Origin: Saccoglossus kowalevskii
Lineage: Eukaryota > Hemichordata > Enteropneusta > Harrimaniidae
DNA length: 29,778 bases
Direction: 5' to 3'
NCBI RefSeq assembly: GCF_000003605.2
Contig: NW_003139817.1
Coordinates: forward strand, 558,390 to 588,167
Within the stretch, counting starts at the first letter, position 1, and every line of letters begins with the position of its first letter. Shown piece by piece: positions 1 through 9,200 of this stretch. A program made the position numbers and the translations under genes. The notes below the pieces were generated by a model. It was not told the DNA's origin, did no database searches, and saw only the letters and a list, made by a program, of their open reading frames with translations.

Positions 1-204
1 AGTGAACTCTTCCTCTTCATCATCAACTATAGCTTCATCTTTTGAATTATAATCTTTCAATAACTTCAAGTATTTTGTAGTTTGTGTTCTACTTTTGTCG
101 GGTGCCGTCTCAACCTTTTTGGTTACATTTACCATTTTTACGAAATTCAAACCGAATGCATACTTGAGAAGTTTTTTGAAAGCTGATGCTTCATATTCAA
201 GACC
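1..204 (-). CDS. GTF3C1: GTF3C1 coding exon e (runs off the left edge)
   Basis: The acceptor is TTTTTTTAG| just above 204, and the exon starts in phase 0 with GLEYEASAFKKLLKYAFGL, then VKMVNVTKKVET, then TTKYLKLLKDYNSK and an acidic tail (DDEEEE). Human GTF3C1 has the same order: [20 protein letters not shown], then VRCLKLLKEFKR, then a DDDEDEE run. The exon continues beyond base 1. Confidence 0.85.
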
Positions 205-3200
205 CTAAAAAAAACACACAAAAATTGGAATAGTTAAAAAAAAAAAATTTTTAGATGAGAGATGGAAAGGTCAACATCAGATCAAGCTGTTTTTGTTTGT
301 TTTGTTTTTCAGAAATTTAATTTGACTTGTGGCAATTGGTAAATAATATCTACACAACAGTAAACCCAATTTACACTAGAATGCAATCACAAATATGCCA
401 TCAAGGTAGCAACTATTCAATTGAGAATTTTTTTAAAACTGAAAACAGCACTTGTCACAATAGTTGGTGCACTCTGAATTGTTAAAATACTTTTTTTCAA
501 ATTTAAATATATCACGAACAGCGGTCCTTCCATATAATGATAGTGTTTGTTCAATTCTATTCAATAAACCATTCAGACATAACAAATAGTGTTGTACTTG
601 CTAAATATAATGAGGGAGGTTGGTCATGAATTTACTTTTACTTAACAATCAACATAAAATGCTAAGTAAGACTAAAAATGTGTGTCACATCATAACTCTG
701 ACATAGCTACAAAGGTGTATCACTTAAGTGTACAGATGCAAACGAATTTTGCTTTTTTAAATCAGTGGATTTTATGTATGATTTTTTGGTCAAAAAGTGT
801 CTTTTTTAGGTCAAAAAATAACTAAAAATGTGTGCTGCATCATAATTCTGAAAGGAGATATGGCCAGGGCATGTACGCACATACGCACGGTAGTTATAAG
901 CTCACATTGTGACATATCTGTATCCAGTGGAAACTAAAGATTTTGATTGCTTATGGCCAAAAAAATGTTTACAATGGGTACTTCACAACCACATGGGCAG
1001 AAATGTATACCTAATATACTTTTCCCTTAATCTACAATGTTGACAAAGTGAAAACTAAATATAATAACATTGTTTTTACATTATAAACATCTTTTTATAA
1101 ATCACTAATATCACTGTTCAAATAACCCATTTAAGTTATTTTAGAACATATCTAAAACTCTCACCATTTCACATTTCACATTAACTGCTACATCCATCTG
1201 GTCAGGCTTGGTCTTTAATAAGTTTGACAGTTTCTCTGATAGGACATCATATTTACTACGGTAATCGACATGAAAGCGTTTTAACATCAGTAAAACTGAA
1301 TGCTGTAGACGTCCTCCTGGCAAACGTACAGCATAACTCTGAATAAAAAAATTTTAAGCTATTAAGTGAGAGATAAGGCAGTAGAATTTTTTTTAAATTT
1401 ACAACTTTTGAAAGTTTTGAAACTAATGTAAAATTAGTAATGATGTACGTGGAGTGGTAATGTGTTTCCTCTACATGTACAAGTATTTGTATTTATTTAT
1501 TTGCCATAGATTACAGGTACATGTAGTACAAAGAACTAAAAACATACGACAAGGAGAGAACATTGCGAAATAATAAATATTAAAAAAGAAAAGAAAAAAT
1601 GCTAGACAAGTCTGTTCCCCTGTATACAGTTATTTCAATGGGAAAAAAAATACAAGGGCGTAGTATTCACCTAACACAATTGATTATTACAAAAAATGCT
1701 ACAAAGACTAGTTATAACAGTAAATAATTAATACATAGAACTAAACATAGAAATACAGAATAAATAAATAAGGAAATAAATAAATTAAACAATTAACCAC
1801 CCAACCCAAGTATGTGGGTGGCAATGGGTTTCCTCTATTAAGAATGGCAATAGACTTCCTCTGTGTGGGGTAACAATGGGTTCTCCCCATGTGGAGCTGA
1901 CAATAGGATGCCTGTACACGCATGCGGCGTGGAAATGAGTTCATTCTGTGTGGATGGCAATAGGAGTACATGGGGCATCAATTAGCTCACTCTATGGGCA
2001 GAAATGGGTTTCCTCTATATAAGGTGGAATGAGCTTCATTTGTAGGAAGGCAATACATGTTCATATGGGGTGACAATGGGTTAAGTGGGATTTAGGTGAG
2101 GGTTCTCCGAACCCGCCTATTCACATAGTTCATACCCACCATAGACTCTGGTCAGTCAAAATGACTATTTTGAACTGTAGGCAGACACCGATAGGTGGCG
2201 GGTTTTTCCGAGCAAACAGAAAAAAAAGAATGATGAAAGTCTTTTCCCAGTCCAGGATGAAAACAAACTCAAAAACCTAAGTTAAGACCCAAGAAGGGTG
2301 GTGTCTTACCTTGCCTGTGCTGTCCATGTGAGACCAGGGGATCGATAAGGCGTCCACGGCCCATGCTCCTGGTGTCGGCAGGAGTGTTACGTATGTCGGG
2401 AGCTTGGCATTCCGGAGTGCAGCGAACAGGTCTATCTTTGGACCGTCCCACAGCCAAAACAGTCTGGAGGTTACCCACTGGAGGATCTGCCACTCCGTGT
2501 TCTGGAGACAGAGGCGCCTTGAAAGGGCGTCTGCCAGACCGTTTCTCACCCCTGGAAGGTGGTGTGCGGTTAGCTCCACATTGTATTCCAGGCACCAAAG
2601 GAGAATTTGCTCTGCTAGGACCGACAACGACGGGGAACGCGTCCCCCCTCCTTGTTGATGTAGGAGACCACCGCTGCGTTGTCTGTGCGCAGCAGGACTC
2701 TGTGGTCTTGAACTTCGAGTCGAAAGCGTGAAAGTGCTAGGTGCACTGCTTTCAGCTCGAGCTAGTTGATATGGTGGTCCCAAACCCATTGCGGGGGCCA
2801 TATTCCTTGGGCTTGTTTGTCCAATAGATGCGCTCCCCACCCTTGGAGGGAGGCGTCTGTTACCAGAGTCATGGTTGTGACGAGTGGGTCCAAGGGGACC
2901 CCCTGTCTGAGGTTGGTCAGTGACGACCACCAGGACAGGGTTTCCTTTACTTGGTCCGGGATGAATACCCATCTGTTTGGTTCCCGTAGGTGAGCTCGTT
3001 GTTCCAATAACAAGCGTTGGACCGGGCAGCTGCGTAGTGCGGCCTGGGGAACTACCCTTCAAACGGAGGTCATCATTGCGATGAGCCGCATTAGTTCTCG
3101 GAGAGACACTGAAGGTACGCTGACTAGGCGTTCTGCTAGGTTGCTTAGAGCTAGGCAACGCGCTTGAGATTGGCGAACCAGGCCTACTTCGGTGTCGAAC

Positions 3201-6200
3201 TCTATGCCCAGAAACACCAACTGTTGAGTCGGGTCAGGATGGGACTTTTTGTGATTTACTAGAAAGCCCAACTGGTGAAGTAAATCCTGTATAAGCCTTA
3301 CATGTCTGGCTATAACCCCTTGTCTGGGTTGTGTATCAACCAGTCGTCTAGGTACGGATTGATGTGTACCGACATTTGGTGGAGCAGCAGCACTACCTGA
3401 TTCATCACTCTGGTGAATACGTAGGGCGCTGTGGATAACCCAAAGGGAAGCACCTGAAATTTGAATACTTGGCCCAGATGGGCGAATCGAAGGAGAGGGC
3501 AACTCGCTGGGTGCATCGGTATGTGCAGGTAAGCGTCGCATAAGTCTAAAGCGACTAGCCAGTCGAGCCGGTGGATGGAGAGTAGGACACTGGATGGTGT
3601 CTCCATGCGAAACCGATCGAGAAGCACATACTGGTTTAGTCTGCTTAGGTGCAGAACCGGACGCCAGCCGCCTGTAGATTTTGGTACTACGAATACATTT
3701 GAGTAGAAGCCCGGACTTAGTGCCGGCTGAACTATTCTGTGTATTACGCCCTTTCTTAGCAAACTGTCTGATTGCTTCCGCCTTGCGGGGGTCCCCTGGC
3801 AGTGCCCCTCAATGGGGGGGGGGACACTGACAGGGGTGGAGGAGATGTCAGTGGTATTCTGTAACCGCATGTGACCGTCCAGGGATCGGTTACCTGCTGC
3901 CTCCAAGCCGGAATACACCAGCACAATCAGCGTGCTACAGGGATCTGTGGCCATGGGTTCGGCGGTTGCAAGTGGGGGGGGTGGGGGGGTTGTTTCTCCT
4001 CTACCGTGAAGTGAGCCTCCCCGGAGATCACTGGGGTTACTAAGCTGTAGCCTGATCTCTTGCCGAACGCAGGTCCATCCCCCCCCCTCGCAGAGATAAG
4101 TGTCAAACATGCTTACCCCGCTGCTGGGGATGATGACCACCCGAGGAGGAGGAGCCACCACCTGGTCCTCTTTTCTGGGGGCGCGCCGCTACCCTTCCCT
4201 CCCGCAGATGGGTACGAGCGCTTGCCTCCTGGCTAACTCTGTTTAGTGGAGCTAGTCCTAGGGCGTTGTGCTTTCTGTGCTTGGGGCGCCCTCCGTTTAC
4301 CCTTGGCAGCGGCCAACTGGCTAGCGGATTCGACTTGGGCCATTTGGTTTGTTACACCCCGAAGCTCTGCGACTGCACCCGCTATCTATCCATCAATGAG
4401 GGTGGAGGATGTCCAGTCTGCGTAACTGAGGCGGTGGCGTACGCCTGACTCAGTTCGCTGGCAAAAACACACGCGTCTAAAACCGCGTCCCGCTGCACAG
4501 TAGTAGCTCCGGCCAAGAGAGCCACATGACACTGGAGGATATCGCACATGGCCGTACGGTGGCCTACCATTAACTGTGTCGCCTGGTCTAGGAGGTGAGT
4601 GCGTTCTGCGTCTGAGGTCTCAGAGTCCTGGGCACGCACAAGAATGCGCCCCAGTGTGGCGCCCACAAATTCAAGGAAATTGATGGGTCGCAACTCCGCC
4701 CTCAGGGCATGTTGGATAGTCTCAGAATGGGTCGATGAGAATGACCATGGAACGCGGCCGTCCCCCTTCACCCGGTTGGCAAAACAGAAGTTTGTGGTAC
4801 AGGGCTCCGGGGAAGGAGCGCCCCTCAACCGCCCCTCAACACCGTCTACACGCCGTCCCCCACGCTCAGCACTCAGGGGGACGTGCGGATGGGGTCGATC
4901 TGGATCCCGGCGCCTGTGATCCCATCAGCGTATAAGCGATCGTAAGTGGCTGCTTTAGGATCAAGGGTGGGGGAATATACATAGCGTCACCTGGACTGAT
5001 AATATTCCGCATCACCCCAACAGCGTGGCTCACCGAGTCATTACGCAATGTGGACTATGAGGGACCGCCCGAGGTACCCACTGTATCCGACGCGAGCGAA
5101 CTGCCATCTCTCAGCCTTAATATGTGGGCGAGAGCGTGTTCCAGAGTGCGTCTCATGACAGGGTCTGTTTCCTCTGGGAACGCCTGTGGGTCAGCGAGAA
5201 GGGAGTCGAAACCCACAGCGAAACTCGGACTTGAAGATAAATTAATCAGTCCGGTACCGCGCGGTGAACCCTGGCTGGTTGAAAGCAGGAGGGAGGTACA
5301 ATGCATGTCCTGACCCTAACGCCCTGCCCCGAAAACGGAGTCCTGGCTACTAGCGTCCCCATTGGTGTTACGTATCTGAGGTTCCCGAGGAGACCTACTG
5401 CCACTAGCCTGAGCCTCGGCCTCCCCCGAATCAGCCGGTTCCCCAGAAGAGACGTGTTTCTGGCTGGGAGGCCGCAGTGGAGACAGCTCGCTCTGCCTGC
5501 AGGTGATCTACTCTGCCTGCCAGGGACACAATTTGCCCTAGCGGCCGTCCCCCTTCACCCGGTTGGCAAAACAGAAGTTTGTGGTACAGGGCTCCGGGGA
5601 AGGAGCGCCCCTCAACACCGTCTGCACGCCGTCCCCCACGCTCAGTGCTCGGCTGGATCAGGGGAGACGTGCGGATGGGGTCGATCTGGATCCCGGCGCC
5701 TGTGATCCCATCAGCATATAAGCGACCGTAAGTGGCTGCTTTAGGATCAAGGGTGGGGGAATATACATAGCGTCACCTGGACTGATAATATTCCGCATCA
5801 CCCCAACAGCGCGGCTCACCGAGTCATTACGCAATGTGGACTCTGAGGGACCGCCCGAGGTACCCACTGTATCCGACGCGAGCGAACTGCCACCTCTCAG
5901 CCTAAATATGTGGGCGAGAGCGTGTTCGAGAGTGCGTCTCATGACAGGGTCGATTCCCTCTGGGAACGCCTGTGGGTCGGCGAGAAGGGAGTCGAAACCC
6001 ACAGCGGAACTCGGACTTGAAGGTAAATTAATCAGTCCGGTACCATGCGGTGAACCCTGGCTGGTTGAAAGCAGGGGGGAGGTACAATGTATGTCCTGAC
6101 CCGAACGCCCTGCCCCGAAAATGGAGTCCTGGCTACCAGCGTCCCCATTGGTGTTACGTGTCTGAGGTTCCCGAGGAGACCTGCTGCCACTAACCTGAGC

Positions 6201-9200
6201 CTCGGCCTCCCCCAAATCAGCGGGTTCCCCGGAAGAGACGTGTTTCTGGCTGAGAGGCCGCAGTGGAGACAGCTTGCTCCGCCTGCAGGTGATCTACTCT
6301 GCCTGCCAGGGACACAATTTGCCCTGACAGTCCTTCAACCAATGCCCTCATTTCAACCGGCGCCGAGCGCGGGCCCCATAAGAGGAAAGACCTCCAGGAG
6401 CACAGCCTCGCTGTTGCCGGTAAAGTTGAGTAACCCACTGTCTGAAAAAACAGACTGTGTAGATCCGATCAGCGGGGGGAGACCGAAAAAAATCAGCACC
6501 CCCACTATCAGGCCCTTTGCTTGGTATCCCAATATGAGAACCGATAGCTGAGCGCGAGGACTTATCATTCATGCCAACGCACAACTCACTCATACCCATG
6601 CCGGTAGCACTTGCCGAGCGACCTTTTGTGAATGAGCGACGCGGTCAGTCTCGGCTATCTTGATGTACTGCTGGAACGACTCCCAGGCTTCCGAACCCCA
6701 GCGATTACAAATATTCTCTGGGCAGGCACCCGAATCCCGAACGCACGTGAAACAACGATAACACTTTGTATGCGGGTTCCATTCCTGCAATTGCTGCGTA
6801 CACTGAGTACAAATCCGCCTCATAAACTGAGGAGATAATACCGGCGGTGAGCCTCTGGCGTTGCCAGTGCATCTGTCCATTTCTAAATACATTAAAAATA
6901 AAAGACGACATGCATGAGGGAAAACGAATTACAGTTGTAAAAGGTGCCGCCATGAAATCAACATGTGGTTACGTGGTGGCGCCGGGTTTTGATTTCTTTG
7001 TTATGGAAAGCATAACACACAAAGAGGAAAACGACACGAGGGTAAAAAGACAAGAAAAACTTATCCTATCAGCTATAATGTCGGATGCCGTGGCTGCGGC
7101 GACGACCCACGCTAGAAACCCAGACAGAAAAAAGCAACAGACGAGGCGGAGAGAATTGAAGAGAAATGGACGGCTACCTATGGTGCTGCCATGTGGCCTT
7201 GGTCACGTGGGTTCGTGACGTAAGGGGTAAAAGAATCTTGATATCATGGGGCTTCCCCTGACAGCCTAGGAAGTTAATTTTTTGGCAAAATGCTCCTAAA
7301 CCTAAAATTTTAGGAGCAAAATTGTTTCATGCATAAAACAAATAAAATGTGTTATGCTAATTTTTGCGAATACAACTACAATAATGACATACTGAAATGA
7401 GAGATACTGTTCTGTTACAAAAAGTCCTGAGTTTTATCCTGGTCGGAGATTGCATGTTCGATGTTATCAGGCCATACCAGTTTCATATTTGGTAGTCTTG
7501 CCCGCACTGTTTCATGCATCCACCTGTGAACAGAACTTGAAGGACCAAATTCAGCCATGCTAGGGCCTTCCAGGCTGATAAGTATTAGATCACCCACATC
7601 AGGGCCTTCCAGGCTGATAAGTATTAGATCACCCACATCAGGGCCTTCCAGGCTGATAAGTATTAGATCACCCACATCAGGGCCTTCCAGGCTGAAAGTA
7701 TTAGATCACCCACATCTTTCAGCCATGCTAGGGCCTTCCAGGCTGATAAGTATTAGATCACCCACATCTTCCGTTTTGTGGCTGGATGCAAGGATGTAGG
7801 ATCTGATGTCCCGGAATTTGTTGTTGGAATTTTGTTCTGTTCAACCGGCCGAAAGTAATTAGTAATCTGCTTATTCGCCATGTCTTGTTCGAGCCGAAAA
7901 TTCAACAGTGTGACATTGATTATTGTTCCGAGTACATCGTAAAATATTCAAAGCCTAAAGGTCGTACACGGTATCTCGTCTAGTCTGACTTGTGCAAGGC
8001 ATGTTTCAGCTGCGTGTAGGGCTTCAATTTTCACTCACAAAATACGAGTAGTTTCTGAAAACTACAAGCTAAATGCGGATACTTACAAGTTTGTACTCGC
8101 ATAGACGTATTTTTTAGGCGCATTTGCGAGCAGGTACTCGCAACTTCCTAGGCTGCCTGACCTAGATTCTATCTCTCCGTCATCGCCAGAATCACTGATT
8201 AATGCCTACAGTTCAAAATAGTCATTTTGACTGACCAGAGTCTATGGTGGGTAATTGAACATAGTGAATGGCAATGGGATCCCTGCATGCGAAATGAAAA
8301 TAGATTCTCGACTATGTGGGGTGGCAACGGGTTCTCTCTATAGGAATGACCGGCACTCGCTTTTTGGGATTCAATCCAAGGGGAATTCAAACTTGTCAAG
8401 CACTAGCCACTACGCTAGTAATAATCAACAACACTGAGATATAGTTTTTGGAACAAGGAACAGTCTCACTTTTTAATGAAATCTTGCAGAAATCCCTGTA
8501 TAGCATACTAGAGGATTTCTTGGTAAAATATTATCATAGTACCAGAAGATCATATGCTGCTGGTAACTTATAAAGTAACATTTAAGTAGCATGTTATATA
8601 TGATGGCATACCTGGCTTGTCACACAACCAATCACTCGAAATAGTTTCTTTCGCTGGTAAAACATGTTTTTAGCAGCAAAGTTGAATTCAGTGTAGATCT
8701 GAGTCTGTAACATCCCATAATATCTTGACTTGCCAAGACATTCTAGAATGGCATAATGAAGATCACTTATTTCAATCTCAGGATCGTTTTGATTGCCCAA
8801 CAATGCAATGTTTCGCAGATTCTGTGAAGCGACTACAACCAGTCTGTCACCAAACCTAAAAAGATACATTCATAGTATGTTTACACACTAGTTTTATATG
8901 CCAAAAGTGTAACATGGCATCATTAAGTTTCATATTAAAAAACAAAAATCTCATTATTGATGTACTGGACTTCTTTTTCCAGCTGTACCATTTGTACTGA
9001 TTTCCCATGAAAATGTGTGATACCACCGAATTACCACAAATATGTGTGAAAGTTTACTAAGGTATTGCTATAAACAGAAATATTGACGACTTCATGAATG
9101 AATTTATTTTAATCGCGGGCGATAAACTGATGGTAAAACTGTGTTCAAGAAGCAGATTTCAAGTATGCAAATGAGAACGACATGCTAATAAGATTAAGAT

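Larger units (their letters stand above)
2133..8253 (-). mobile_element. Decayed DIRS-like retrotransposon bounded by a 51-bp inverted repeat
   Basis: Bases 2133-2183 and 8203-8253 are perfect reverse complements over 51 bp, and the inverted similarity continues imperfectly for some 20 bases outside. Between them, on the minus strand, lie a gag-like region (about 6900 to 4380), a reverse transcriptase (about 4160 to 3060) and RNase H (about 3010 to 2500). This block is clearly GC-richer than the host introns. RT with a YLDDW motif next to RNase H and inverted termini is typical of DIRS retrotransposons, which integrate with a tyrosine recombinase. I see no recombinase ORF: only about 140 bases separate the last RNase H-linked frame (stop at 2277) from the left terminus. 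Coding frames are broken several times and the copy is not expected to be active. It lies in a GTF3C1 intron in the same orientation as the host gene. Confidence 0.7.

Noticed and set aside
2363-2993. Plus-strand open frames in the RNase H region
   Set aside because: Antisense shadows of the minus-strand RT/RNase H; the peptides have no family motifs.
4735-6551. Plus-strand frames across the tandem duplication
   Set aside because: Shadows in GC-rich gag sequence; the minus strand fits the element orientation.
6847-7218. 123-codon plus-strand frame
   Set aside because: Antisense to the gag start and upstream leader of the DIRS-like element, with no recognisable domain.
7415-7799. Open frames with a repeated ISLEGPDVGDLIL / GPSRLISIRSPTS pattern
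   Set aside because: Produced by the 39-bp tandem repeat staying in frame; not a gene.
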